From the NCBI RefSeq assembly GCF_028737215.1, contig NZ_JAQZAM010000004.1, positions 248,001-312,000 of the forward strand: 64,000 nucleotides of DNA, written 5' to 3'. The notes beneath the pieces are model-generated. The model did not search any database, had not been told where the DNA came from, and saw only the letters and a program-made list of their open reading frames with translations. Shown here piece by piece: positions 24,386-32,911 of the stretch. The translations under genes were made by a program, and so were the position numbers. This DNA is from Actinomycetospora chibensis. GTDB taxonomy: Bacteria; Actinomycetota; Actinomycetes; Mycobacteriales; Pseudonocardiaceae. Within the stretch, counting starts at the first letter, position 1; every line of letters begins with the position of its first letter.

Positions 24386-27300
24386 TCAGTCCTCGACGTG
24401 ACCGAAGCGGTGCCGCGTGCGGCTGATCGCCTGCTCACGCAGCACCGTCAGCATCTCGCGCCGCCCGTCGGCCACCACCGGGGCGTCGATGAGGGACGCG
24501 CCGACCGAGGCCGCGGCCCGCTGGAGGTCGGCGGGCACCGTCCCCACCACCCGCAGCCGCTCGCCGTGCTCCGGGTCGCCCGCGAACTCCCTCACCGGCA
24601 CCCCGGCACACGCCGCCGCGAGGCGGACCCGCAGCACGTCGCGCGCGGCGGCGTCCGAGCCGATCACGAGCCGCAGCGCGGGCAGCGTCCGGTAGCGGAA
24701 GACGTTGGCCTCGGCGCGCAGGCCCGTCGGGTCGTGCTCGACGGAGAACTCGTCCCGCCACGCGGCGGCGTCCGATCCGGCGGCGGCGCGCAGCCACGCG
24801 AGGTCCTCGGCGCCCCAGCGCGGGGCCTCGTCCGCGAGCAGCGCCGCGACCGGCGGCGCGAGGGGCGCGGAGGGGAGCCCCTCGACGGGACCGTCGTGCC
24901 ACGTCCCGAACTGGGCGACGTAGTTCGGTCCACCGGGCTTCGCGCCCGGCCCGACCACGGAGCCCTTCCAGCCCCCGAACGACTGGCGCTGCACGATCGC
25001 GCCCGTGATGTGACGGTTGACGTAGGCGTTGCCGACCTCGACGTGTTCGCTCCAGTGGGCGATCTCGTCCGGGTCGAGGGCGTGCAGGCCGCCGGTGAGC
25101 CCGTAGCCCGTGGCGTTCTGCAGTGCGATCGCCTCGTCGAGGTCCGCCGCGTGCATGAGCCCGAGCACCGGCCCGAAGCACTCGGTGAGGTGGAACCACG
25201 AACCGGGCGCCACGGGCGCCTTCACCCCCGGTGTCCAGAGCGACGCGCCGAGCCTGCGGGGCTCGACCAGCCACGTCTCGCCCCGGTCGCGGCGGGTCAA
25301 CGCCCGCTCGAGCTTCTCGTCCGGTGGCCCGATCAGGGGGCCCATCGTCGTCGACGGGTCGCTGCCGTGACCGACGCGCAGGGTGCGGACGGCGTCGGCG
25401 AGCTGGCGGTGGAACCGCGACCCGGCCGCCGTACGCGTCGACCGCATCGATCCGACGAGGATCGCGAGCGACGCCGCCGAGCACTTCTGCCCGGCGTGCC
25501 CGAACGCCGAGCGCACGAGGTCGGCGACGGCGAGGTCGGGGTCGGCGCTGGGCGTGATCACCAGCGCGTTCTTGCCGCTGGTCTCGGCGATCAGGCGGAG
25601 ATCGGGGCGCCACGACCGGAACAGCTCCGCGGTCTGCGACGCCCCGGTGAGCACCACGTGGTCGACGGCCGGGTGCGTGACGAGCCGCCGCCCGGCGTCC
25701 CCCTCGTCGGTGTGCACGAGCTGAAGGGCGTCCGCCGGGATGCCGCCCCGGTGCAGGGCGGCGACGCCGACCTCGGCGCACGCCCGCACCTGCGGCGCCG
25801 GCTTGATCATCACCGCCGCCCCGGCGGCCAGGGCCGCGACGCAGCCGCCGAGCGGGATGGCGATCGGGAAGTTCCAGGGTGGGGTGACCACGACGACGCG
25901 GTCCGGGGTGAACGGCGCGCCCTCCAGCTCGTCGGCCCGGTCCGCGTAGTACGCCGCGAAGTCGATCGCCTCGGAGATCTCCGGGTCGGCCTCGGCGATC
26001 GTCTTGCCGGCCTCGTCGACCATCACGGTCAGCAGGTCCCCGCGCGCCGCGGCGAGCGCGCGGGCGGCCTCGCGCAGGATCGTCGCGCGCTCACGGGCGG
26101 GCCGGGACCCCCACGTGGACGCCGCCGCGGCGTCGATCACCGCGTCCACGGCGCCCGGGTCCGTGAGCTCGGGCTCGCGCACCCCGGGCCCCGCGGCGGT
26201 GATCGCCCGCAGCGCCCACTCGCGGTTCGCGGCCAGGGAGGGATCGGTGTCGGGCACGTTGCGGAACCGATGCTCCGCACGTGAGTGATCCGGGTCGTCC
26301 TGACGACCCGGATCACTCACGCGCGCGGAGCGCCTCGGCGTCGCCGCCACCGCGTCGCGGTCGCGCACCGAGGCCCGGAAGCGGTCGGTGTACGACGCGG
26401 GCCCGGCGTCGGAGAACAACGCGTAGAGGTAGTTCTCCGGCGAGGCGTTCTCCTCGAGCCGGCGCACGAGGTAGGAGACGGCGGCGTCGAAGTCGCCGGT
26501 GTGCACCACCGGCGTGTACAGCACGAGCTGCTCCCGGACGTCGCGCGCGACCACCTTCGCCTGCGCCGGCGCCATGCCCTGCAGCATCTCGACGTCGATC
26601 TGGCGCTCGGCATCGCGGGCGGCGGCGAGCTCGACGGCCAGCGCGACGTGGTGGAGGTGGTGGCTGGCGACGCCGAGGCGCAGCGCGTCGACCAGATCGC
26701 CCCCGATCGCCCGGTCGAGCAGGCGCACGTAGTTCGCATCGACCTCGGCCTTCGTCGTGTACGGCGCCTGCGGCCAGTCGTGCATCTCGGCGTCGACCTT
26801 CTCCATGGCGAGGTTCGCGCCCTTGACCAGCCGGACCTTGATCGGCGCGCCACCGGCCGCGACCCGGCGGCGGGCGAACGCGGCCAGCTCCTCCAGCGCG
26901 CCGAGGGCGTCGGGGAGGTAGGCCTGCAGCACGATCCCCGCCGCCAGCCCGGTGAACTCGGGGCGATCCAGCAGGGTCGTGAACAGGGCGACGGTGAGGT
27001 CGAGGTCCTTGTACTCCTCCATGTCGAGGTTCACGAAGGAGCCGGTCTCGCGCGCCAGGCGGAACAGCGGGGTCAGGCGCTCGACGAGCCGGTCACGGCT
27101 GCCCTCGAGGTCCCACGGCACGAGCTGGCTCGCCACCGACGACGCCTTCACCGAGACGTAGTCGACGTCGCCCCGCCGCAGCAGGTCCATCGTTCGGGCG
27201 AGTCGACGGTCCGCCTCCTCCTCGCCGAGCACCGCCTCGCCGAGCAGGTTGAGGTTCAGCCGGAAGCCCTCCGCGCGGGCCTCCTCGAGGCGACGCTCCA

Positions 27301-27718
27301 GCCCGCGGCCGTCGGCGTCGACGATCAGGTGGCCGACGAGGGCCCGGAGCCGACGCCGCGCGAGCGGCACCACCACACGAGGAGCCCTCGGGGCGAGCCT
27401 CGCGCCGGCGCGCAGGAGCGCCCGGTCGGCCCCGCCGATGAAGTCCGGCAGCGGCGCGTCCGGGCCCGCCAGGCGCGCGAGCTCCCGGGCCGCGACCTGG
27501 TCGTCGGCCGGGCGGGCCACGCGGTCGACGAAGCGCAGGGTGAAGTCGACGCCGGCCGGGTCGTGCATGAGGGCGGCGAGCTGTGCCGAGGGCCCGGTGG
27601 CCGCCCCGACGGCGCCGGCCCGCGCCCACTGGTCGGCACGGGCGACAGCCCGCTCGACGAGCTCGTCGGGGATACCGCCGCCGGCCCCGTGGGTGGTCGG
27701 CGCGAGCTGCTCGGTCAT
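24386..27718 (-). CDS. putA: Bifunctional proline dehydrogenase / delta-1-pyrroline-5-carboxylate dehydrogenase
   Basis: 1110-residue PutA-type enzyme that oxidises proline to glutamate. Residues about 1-460 are the FAD-dependent PRODH barrel (YVSVKASSVASQLVPWD, NLDMEEYKDLDLT, VRLVKGANLAMEK, YTPVVHTGDFDAAVSYL). Residues about 490-1010 are the aldehyde dehydrogenase, with VVTPPWNFPIAIPLGG, the Glu in ETSGKNALVI and the catalytic Cys in GHAGQKCSAASL. A further C-terminal region of about 100 residues is unassigned. There is no N-terminal ribbon-helix-helix DNA-binding domain. The linker near residues 466-480 is encoded by a perfect palindrome (see 26280). ATG 27718 begins MTEQLAPTTHG. Confidence 0.92.
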   Translation of the reverse strand: MTEQLAPTTHGAGGGIPDELVERAVARADQWARAGAVGAATGPSAQLAALMHDPAGVDFTLRFVDRVARPADDQVAARELARLAGPDAPLPDFIGGADRALLRAGARLAPRAPRVVVPLARRRLRALVGHLIVDADGRGLERRLEEARAEGFRLNLNLLGEAVLGEEEADRRLARTMDLLRRGDVDYVSVKASSVASQLVPWDLEGSRDRLVERLTPLFRLARETGSFVNLDMEEYKDLDLTVALFTTLLDRPEFTGLAAGIVLQAYLPDALGALEELAAFARRRVAAGGAPIKVRLVKGANLAMEKVDAEMHDWPQAPYTTKAEVDANYVRLLDRAIGGDLVDALRLGVASHHLHHVALAVELAAARDAERQIDVEMLQGMAPAQAKVVARDVREQLVLYTPVVHTGDFDAAVSYLVRRLEENASPENYLYALFSDAGPASYTDRFRASVRDRDAVAATPRRSARVSDPGRQDDPDHSRAEHRFRNVPDTDPSLAANREWALRAITAAGPGVREPELTDPGAVDAVIDAAAASTWGSRPARERATILREAARALAAARGDLLTVMVDEAGKTIAEADPEISEAIDFAAYYADRADELEGAPFTPDRVVVVTPPWNFPIAIPLGGCVAALAAGAAVMIKPAPQVRACAEVGVAALHRGGIPADALQLVHTDEGDAGRRLVTHPAVDHVVLTGASQTAELFRSWRPDLRLIAETSGKNALVITPSADPDLAVADLVRSAFGHAGQKCSAASLAILVGSMRSTRTAAGSRFHRQLADAVRTLRVGHGSDPSTTMGPLIGPPDEKLERALTRRDRGETWLVEPRRLGASLWTPGVKAPVAPGSWFHLTECFGPVLGLMHAADLDEAIALQNATGYGLTGGLHALDPDEIAHWSEHVEVGNAYVNRHITGAIVQRQSFGGWKGSVVGPGAKPGGPNYVAQFGTWHDGPVEGLPSAPLAPPVAALLADEAPRWGAEDLAWLRAAAGSDAAAWRDEFSVEHDPTGLRAEANVFRYRTLPALRLVIGSDAAARDVLRVRLAAACAGVPVREFAGDPEHGERLRVVGTVPADLQRAAASVGASLIDAPVVADGRREMLTVLREQAISRTRHRFGHVED
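26280..26321. repeat. 20-bp-arm perfect palindrome inside the putA coding sequence
   Basis: CGTGAGTGATCCGGGTCGTC at 26280-26299 is exactly mirrored at 26302-26321, leaving a CT centre. It adds 14 codons in frame (reading VSDPGRQDDPDHS) between the two catalytic domains of PutA. It looks like an inserted palindromic element rather than native linker. Confidence 0.8.
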
Positions 27719-27828
27719 GGCTCCATCGTGGCCCGATCCGGTCGTCGGGTCTCGTCCGGATTCGACGGGCCCGGCGCCGGATCGACACCGTCGGTGACAC
27801 GCCGGCGCAGGACCGGCGCCGGGCTCGC

Positions 27829-28668
27829 TCAGACCCGGGTGCGCAGCGCCCAGACCGCGAGCGGCCCGAACACCGCCGCGAAGGCCACGCCCCAGAGCAG
27901 CGTGGCGACGGCGTTGGCCGCCACCGGCCCCCCGACCAGGAGCCCGCGCAGGGCGTCGGCCAGCCGCGTCACGGGATTGATCGACACCCAGGCCTGCAAC
28001 CAGTCCGGCATCGTCTGCGTGGGCGCGAAGGCGTTGCTCGCGAACGTCAGCGGGAAGAGCACGGTGAACCCGTAGATCTGCACCTTCTCCGGATCGCGCG
28101 CGAGCACCCCGAGCAGGACCGAGGTCCACGAGAACGCGACGGTGAACGCGACGAGCAGCCCGAACGCGGCGAGCACCGCGAGCGGGCTGGTGGTGATGCG
28201 GAACCCGAGCGCCACCCCGACCGCGAGCAGCACCACCAGCGACCAGAGCTGGCGCACCACGTCGCCCATGATCCGCCCCGACAACGGTGCCGACCGGGCG
28301 ATCGGCAGGCTGCGGAAGCGGTCGAAGGTGCCCTTCTGCAGGTCGGTCGCCAGCCCGGTGGCCGTGTAGACGGTGAGGAACAGCGCGTTCTGCGCGATCA
28401 GCCCGCCGAGGGAGAACTGCAGGTAGGCGTCGGTGGAGCCGCCGATCGCCCCGCCGAACACGAACGTGAACAGCAGCACGAACATGATCGGCTGGATCGA
28501 GAGGTCGAGCAGCTCGGAGGGGTTGTGCTTGATCTGGACGAGGCTGCGCCAGGCCATGGTGAGCGACTGGCTCGCCCACTGGGCGGGGGTCGCGCGCCGG
28601 GATCGGGGCGCCGGCACGGCGGGGAGGTCGGTGGCGGGCGGGCCCGCCACCGTGCGGTCGAGGGTCAC
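27829..28668 (-). CDS. ABC-2 type transporter permease (DrrB-like)
   Basis: 279-residue ABC-2 membrane protein with about six helices, including [34 protein letters not shown] and [19 protein letters not shown]. The motif [20 protein letters not shown] is the conserved cytoplasmic element of DrrB/NodJ-type exporters. It partners the ATPase encoded directly upstream on the same strand; GTG 28668 overlaps its stop. Such pairs often export lipophilic antibiotics or lipids, but the substrate cannot be read. It ends about 110 bp before putA on the same strand. Confidence 0.9.
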   Translation of the reverse strand: MTLDRTVAGPPATDLPAVPAPRSRRATPAQWASQSLTMAWRSLVQIKHNPSELLDLSIQPIMFVLLFTFVFGGAIGGSTDAYLQFSLGGLIAQNALFLTVYTATGLATDLQKGTFDRFRSLPIARSAPLSGRIMGDVVRQLWSLVVLLAVGVALGFRITTSPLAVLAAFGLLVAFTVAFSWTSVLLGVLARDPEKVQIYGFTVLFPLTFASNAFAPTQTMPDWLQAWVSINPVTRLADALRGLLVGGPVAANAVATLLWGVAFAAVFGPLAVWALRTRV

Positions 28669-29645
28669 ACCAGCTCCCGGTCGGTCGTGCTGTCGGAGTC
28701 TGTGCTGGACTCGTCGACCGCGCGGCGGCCGGTGAGCGCGAGGAAGACCTCGTCGAGGGTGGCCCGCCGCAGCGTCAGCTCGGCGAGGCGTACGCCGACG
28801 TCGTCGAGTCGGCGGACGACCGCGGGCATGAGGCCGTCGTCGCCCGCGGGGACCGAGACGGTGTCCTGATCGACCGTCGGCGTCGCGCCGGCGAGCTCGG
28901 CCGCGATCCGCGTCACCACCGCCACCTGCCCGGCGTCGGTGGGGCGCATCTGGAGCACGGCGGCACCGGCGCGGGCCTTGAGGTCGTCGGGCGTGCCGGT
29001 GGCGACCACCGCCCCGCGGTCGATGACGACGATGTCGTCGGCCAGCTGATCGGCCTCCTCGAGGTACTGCGTGGTGAGCAGCACCGTCACGCCGTCGTCG
29101 GTGAGTCTGCGGACCATGCCCCACAGCTCGTTGCGGCTGGCCGGGTCGAGCCCGGTGGTGGGCTCGTCGAGGAAGAGGATGCGCGGGCGCCCGACCAGCG
29201 ACGCCGCGAGGTCGAGCCGGCGGCGCATGCCCCCGGAGTAGGTGCGCGCGGCCCGGCCGGCCGCATCACCGAGCCCGAACTGCCCGAGGAGATCGGCGGC
29301 CCGGGCCTTCGCCGCGGCGCGTCCCTGCCCGAGGAGCCGGGCGATGAGCACGAGGTTCTCGGTGCCGGTGAGCGCCTCGTCGACGCCCGCGTACTGCCCG
29401 GTGAGCCCGATGAGCGAACGCACGCGGTGCGGCTCGGTGATCACGTCGTGGCCCCCGACGACGGCGCGTCCCTCGTCCGGCGCGAGCAGCGTGGCGAGCA
29501 CCCGCGTCGCGGTGGTCTTGCCGGCCCCGTTGGGCCCGAGTACCCCCAGCACGGTGCCCTCGGCGGCGGAGAGGCTCGCGCCCGCGAGCGCGGTGGTGGC
29601 GCCGAAGCGCTTGACGAGACCGTCGGCCTCGATGGCAGGTGGCAC
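28665..29645 (-). CDS. ABC transporter ATP-binding protein (DrrA-like)
   Basis: 326-residue ATPase of the daunorubicin-resistance subfamily. Walker A is [13 protein letters not shown]; the signature is [15 protein letters not shown]; Walker B is [17 protein letters not shown], followed by the H-loop replacement [13 protein letters not shown] with Gln typical of DrrA. The C-terminal extension with [15 protein letters not shown] is also DrrA-like. GTG 29645 is the start. The next gene upstream, uvrD2, is divergent, and the shared gap holds an inverted repeat that might be an operator. Confidence 0.92.
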   Translation of the reverse strand: MPPAIEADGLVKRFGATTALAGASLSAAEGTVLGVLGPNGAGKTTATRVLATLLAPDEGRAVVGGHDVITEPHRVRSLIGLTGQYAGVDEALTGTENLVLIARLLGQGRAAAKARAADLLGQFGLGDAAGRAARTYSGGMRRRLDLAASLVGRPRILFLDEPTTGLDPASRNELWGMVRRLTDDGVTVLLTTQYLEEADQLADDIVVIDRGAVVATGTPDDLKARAGAAVLQMRPTDAGQVAVVTRIAAELAGATPTVDQDTVSVPAGDDGLMPAVVRRLDDVGVRLAELTLRRATLDEVFLALTGRRAVDESSTDSDSTTDRELV

Positions 29646-29664
29646 ACCATCACCGTGTCAGAGG

Positions 29665-29695
29665 GGTCCGACAGCCGTCGTGATGTTTTCGGACC
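29665..29695. promoter_or_regulatory. Inverted repeat between the divergent ABC exporter and uvrD2
   Basis: GGTCCGA (29665-29671) and TCGGACC (29689-29695) are perfect half-sites with a 17-bp spacer, 20 bp upstream of the exporter ATPase. The symmetry suits a dimeric repressor. No regulator gene adjoins it. Confidence 0.4.
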
Positions 29696-29759
29696 TCACA
29701 CCCGATACCGCGCACGACCCGGCCCGTCCCGCCCCCGGCGGTCGGTCCGGGTTGAGAGC

Positions 29760-31904
29760 ATGAGCCTCGTGGGCAGTACAGCGGGCAGCGGCGAGAACGG
29801 GGCGGGGTCGGACGCGGTGGCGGGGCTCGACCCCGAGCAGCGTGCGGCGGTGCTCGCGCCGCGGGGGCCGGTGTGCGTGCTGGCCGGGGCCGGGACGGGC
29901 AAGACCCGGACGATCACCCGCCGCATCGCGCACCTGGTCGGCAGCGGCCACGTCTCCTCCGGCCAGGTCCTCGCGGTGACGTTCACGGCCCGTGCGGCGG
30001 GCGAGATGCGCACGCGACTGCGCGCGCTGGGTGTCGACGGGCCGGGCCGGCCGCCGGTGCAGGCGCGCACCTTCCACGCCGCGGCCCTGCGCCAGCTGCG
30101 CTACTTCTGGCCGCGCGTGGTCGGCGGGGCGCCCTGGGAGGTGCTCGAGGGCAAGCTGCGCTTCGTCGGGCAGGCCGCCCAGCGGGCCGGGGCGCCGACC
30201 ACCCGCGAGTCGCTGCGCGACCTCGCCGGCGAGATCGAGTGGGCCAAGGCCTCGCTCGTGGCCCCGGACGACTACGCGGCGGCGGCCGGCAGGGCCGCCC
30301 GCGACGTCCCGGGCCCGGTCGAGCAGGTCGCGAAGGTCTACGAGACCTACGAGACGCTCAAGAACCGCGCCGAGCAGCTCGACTTCGACGACCTGCTGCT
30401 CCACACGTCCGCGGCGCTCGAGGAGCACCCGGAGGTCGCCCACGAGTTCCACGAGCGCTACCGCTGCTTCGTGGTCGACGAGTTCCAGGACGTCACCCCG
30501 GCCCAGCACCGCCTGCTGCGGGCCTGGCTCGGCGGGCGTGACGACCTCACCGTGGTCGGCGACGCCAACCAGACGATCTATTCGTTCGCCGGTGCCAGCC
30601 CGTCCTACCTGCTCGACTTCCCGCGCGTGTTCCCCGAGGCGACGGTCGTGCGCCTCGTGCGCGACTACCGCTCCACCCCGCAGGTCGTCTCGGCGGCCAA
30701 CACCGTCATCGGGGCGGCCCGGGGGCGCGCGGCCGGGTCGCGGCTGCGCCTCGAGGGGCAGCGCCCGCCCGGCCCGGAGCCCGACTTCGCCGAGCACGAC
30801 GACGAGCCCGCCGAGGCGACGGCGGTCGCGGCCGCGATCGGCGAGCTGGTCGAGCAGGGTGTGCCGCCGGCCGAGATCGCCGTGCTGTACCGGGTCAACG
30901 CCCAGTCCGAGGCCTACGAGAAGGCGCTCGGCGACGCCGGGATCGCCTATCAGGTGCGCGGCGGCGAGCGCTTCTTCCAGCGCACCGAGGTCCGCACCGC
31001 GATCGCCGCCCTGCGCACCGCCGCGACGCGCGCCCCGGACGACGCCACCGGCGACAACATGGTGTCGCTGGTGCGCGCGGTCCTCGGCGAGCAGGGGCTG
31101 ACCGAGGCCCCGCCCGCCGGGTCCGCCGGCGAGGGCGCCGCCCGCCAGCGCTGGGAGTCGCTGCGCGCACTGGCCGAGCTCGCCGAGGAGCTCGTCACCA
31201 CCGTCCCGGAGGCCGACCTCGGTGCCTTCCTCACCGAGCTGAACGCCCGCGCGCAGGCCCAGCACCCGCCGACCGTGCAGGGCGTGACGCTCGCGTCCCT
31301 GCATGCCGCGAAGGGCCTGGAGTGGGACGCCGTGTTCCTCGTCGGGCTCACCGACGGCACGATGCCCATCCAGCACGCCGACGGCGACGACGACGCGGTC
31401 GAGGAGGAGCGCCGGCTGTTCTACGTCGGCGTCACCCGCGCCCGCGTGCACCTGCGGCTGTCCTGGGCGCTGTCGCGCAACGCCGGCGGACGGCGCTCGC
31501 GGCGACGCAGCCGTTTCCTCTACGGCCTCGTGCCCGAGGAGCACCCGGCCGCCCGGGTGCCCACCGGGCGCGGCGAGAACGGCGGCTCGCGGGGCAAGCC
31601 GACCTGCCGGCTCTGCGGCAAGCCGTTGCCGGACCCCGCGTCGGCCAAGCTGGGGCGCTGCAGCACCCACCCGTCGGACGTGGACGAGGAGCTCCTCGAG
31701 GCGCTGCGGACGTGGCGCTCCGCGGAGGCCAAGTCCCGGTCCGTGCCCGCCTACGTGGTGTTCACCGACGCCACGCTCATCGCGCTCGCCGAGCAGCGGC
31801 CCGCCGACCCGTCGGGGCTCGTGGCCATCCCCGGGATCGGGTCGTCGAAGCTCGAGCGCTACGGCACCGAGGTGCTCACCCTGCTGCGGGAGCACGCCTC
31901 GTAG
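29760..31904 (+). CDS. uvrD2: UvrD2-type superfamily 1 DNA helicase with HRDC domain
   Basis: 714-residue 3'-5' helicase. Walker A is GAGTGKTRT; motif II is [12 protein letters not shown]; motif III is [15 protein letters not shown]; motif VI is [17 protein letters not shown]. After the motor come a metal-binding linker, C-RL-C-GKPL ... RC-ST-H, and a C-terminal HRDC-like domain ending [17 protein letters not shown]. That order is the signature of mycobacterial UvrD2, whose linker is described as tetracysteine; here the last ligand position appears to be His. ATG 29760 follows GGGTTGAGAGC. The gene lies directly upstream of whiB7, as in mycobacteria. Confidence 0.92.
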   Translation: MSLVGSTAGSGENGAGSDAVAGLDPEQRAAVLAPRGPVCVLAGAGTGKTRTITRRIAHLVGSGHVSSGQVLAVTFTARAAGEMRTRLRALGVDGPGRPPVQARTFHAAALRQLRYFWPRVVGGAPWEVLEGKLRFVGQAAQRAGAPTTRESLRDLAGEIEWAKASLVAPDDYAAAAGRAARDVPGPVEQVAKVYETYETLKNRAEQLDFDDLLLHTSAALEEHPEVAHEFHERYRCFVVDEFQDVTPAQHRLLRAWLGGRDDLTVVGDANQTIYSFAGASPSYLLDFPRVFPEATVVRLVRDYRSTPQVVSAANTVIGAARGRAAGSRLRLEGQRPPGPEPDFAEHDDEPAEATAVAAAIGELVEQGVPPAEIAVLYRVNAQSEAYEKALGDAGIAYQVRGGERFFQRTEVRTAIAALRTAATRAPDDATGDNMVSLVRAVLGEQGLTEAPPAGSAGEGAARQRWESLRALAELAEELVTTVPEADLGAFLTELNARAQAQHPPTVQGVTLASLHAAKGLEWDAVFLVGLTDGTMPIQHADGDDDAVEEERRLFYVGVTRARVHLRLSWALSRNAGGRRSRRRSRFLYGLVPEEHPAARVPTGRGENGGSRGKPTCRLCGKPLPDPASAKLGRCSTHPSDVDEELLEALRTWRSAEAKSRSVPAYVVFTDATLIALAEQRPADPSGLVAIPGIGSSKLERYGTEVLTLLREHAS

Positions 31905-31957
31905 GAGGTCGTCCGCGTCCGGTCGGAAGAACTCCGGGAAAACGTCCCGAAAATGCG

Positions 31958-31987
31958 TTGCCCTCCTGCGAGGGACCGCCCTACGGT
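31958..31987 (+). promoter_or_regulatory. Probable whiB7 leader promoter (WhiB7-responsive type)
   Basis: TTGCCC (31958-31963) and TACGGT (31982-31987) are spaced by 18 bp. A run of A residues (GAAAATGCG) lies just upstream of the -35. WhiB7 is known to activate its own promoter through AT-rich DNA upstream of the -35, which its AT-hook contacts. Transcription would start about 70 nt before the uORF. Confidence 0.65.
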
Positions 31988-32062
31988 CGATCACACACCG
32001 GCGCACGAGGCTGCCGGTCGGGCGGTTCGCCGCACGTGGGACATCGAGGGGGGCTCGCAGAC

Positions 32063-32260
32063 ATGGACATCGTCACCGTCGCGGGCACCGGTCGCCACGT
32101 CGCGAGCTGGCGCTACTCCACGGCTTTGACGCGTTCGAGCGTCGCCGTGTGCGGGCCGAGGGGACAGCAGCAGCGGCCCGTCGTCCGTGAGCGCGATCTC
32201 GTGAATCTCCCGACCTTCGACCCGCAGCGGACGTCCGCGCCCCGTCGGTGGGGCCCCTGA
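32063..32260 (+). CDS. Upstream ORF in the whiB7 leader
   Basis: 65 codons starting MDIVTVAGTGRHVASW and ending QRTSAPRRWGP, behind a GAGGGGGG ribosome site. It resembles no enzyme. Its position between a strong promoter and a terminator hairpin upstream of whiB7 matches the regulatory uORF of actinobacterial whiB7/wblC leaders, where stalled translation under ribosome-targeting antibiotics lets polymerase read through. The last codons form the left arm of a hairpin (32246-32276), so the ribosome's position would directly control folding. The peptide itself may have no function. Start and length are inferred from the SD. Confidence 0.75.
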   Translation: MDIVTVAGTGRHVASWRYSTALTRSSVAVCGPRGQQQRPVVRERDLVNLPTFDPQRTSAPRRWGP

Positions 32261-32276
32261 CCTTCAGGACCCACCG
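32246..32276 (+). promoter_or_regulatory. Leader hairpin spanning the uORF stop
   Basis: CGGTGGG (32246-32252) pairs with CCCACCG (32270-32276). Inside, CCTGA and TTCAGG extend the stem. Ribosomes finishing the uORF would melt it, a layout suited to switching between leader structures. Confidence 0.6.
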
Positions 32277-32285
32277 GATCACACG

Positions 32286-32317
32286 AGGCCGCGGACCCGC
32301 TCCAGGGACCGCGGCCT
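32286..32317 (+). terminator. whiB7 leader attenuator
   Basis: AGGCCGCGG (32286-32294) pairs with CCGCGGCCT (32309-32317); the interior CCC/GGG extends the stem. A T-containing run (TCGTCGTCGTCT) follows. It lies 26 bp after the uORF stop and 70 bp before whiB7, where the known whiB7 attenuator sits. Confidence 0.7.
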
Positions 32318-32386
32318 TCGTCGTCGTCTAGGCGACCGACCTCCGCGGCTCCCGGCCCCGCCGACCCGCCCACCGGAGGTAGCACC

Positions 32387-32749
32387 GTGTCCCCCGCCGG
32401 ACTACTCGAACGCCCGACCGTCACCGACCCCGGTCCCGAGCTCCCCGACCTCTTCGACGCCCTGACCTCCGTCGAACTCCCCTGTCGGCTCGCCGAGGAG
32501 GACCTCTGGTTCTCCGAGGCACCGGCCGACCTCGAGCGGGCCAAGGGCCTCTGCGGTGCCTGCCCGATCCGACGGGCGTGCCTCGCCGGCGCGCTCGAGC
32601 GGCGGGAGTACTGCGGGGTGTGGGGCGGGGAGATCTTCGACCGGGGCGCCGTGATCGCCCGGAAGCGGCCCCGGGGTCGGCCGTCCAAGGCCGACCTCGC
32701 CCGGGACGCGGAGCTCGCCGCCGCCCGGGCCGCCACCGGGGTCGCCTGA
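32387..32749 (+). CDS. whiB7: WhiB7 (WblC) transcriptional activator of intrinsic drug resistance
   Basis: 120-residue WhiB protein. Cluster ligands are C33, C56, C59 and C65 (LPCRLAEEDLW and LCGACPIRRACL). The GVWGGE turn binds the primary sigma factor. The C-terminal AT-hook KRPRGRPSKAD distinguishes WhiB7 from other WhiB paralogues. WhiB7 turns on resistance genes in response to ribosome-targeting antibiotics and other stress. GTG 32387 follows GGAGG at about 10 nt. The promoter, uORF and attenuator upstream and the uvrD2/ABC1 neighbours all match mycobacteria. A strong terminator follows. Confidence 0.95.
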   Translation: MSPAGLLERPTVTDPGPELPDLFDALTSVELPCRLAEEDLWFSEAPADLERAKGLCGACPIRRACLAGALERREYCGVWGGEIFDRGAVIARKRPRGRPSKADLARDAELAAARAATGVA

Positions 32750-32763
32750 CCCCACCCGGCCGC

Positions 32764-32814
32764 GAGCGAGGGTCACCCCGACTGCCCCGGAGGCAGCGAG
32801 GGTGACCCTCGCTC
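32764..32814 (+). terminator. Nested hairpin after whiB7
   Basis: GAGCGAGGGTCACCC (32764-32778) is perfectly complementary to 32800-32814. The loop contains CTGCC/GGCAG, giving a second stem. It lies 15 bp past the whiB7 stop; ABC1 is convergent about 100 bp further on. Confidence 0.75.
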
Positions 32815-32911
32815 CGGTCACCCAGGACCCCCGAGGGGGGAGAAGGGGGCCCGGTGCGCTCTGGTCGACGCCAGCGTGCGCACCGGGCCCCGGACGAGAG
32901 GTCGTTTCAGT

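Noticed and set aside
24386-27718. putA as two genes split at the palindrome
   Set aside because: The reading frame runs through the palindrome, with no stop and no start codon with a ribosome site before the second domain.
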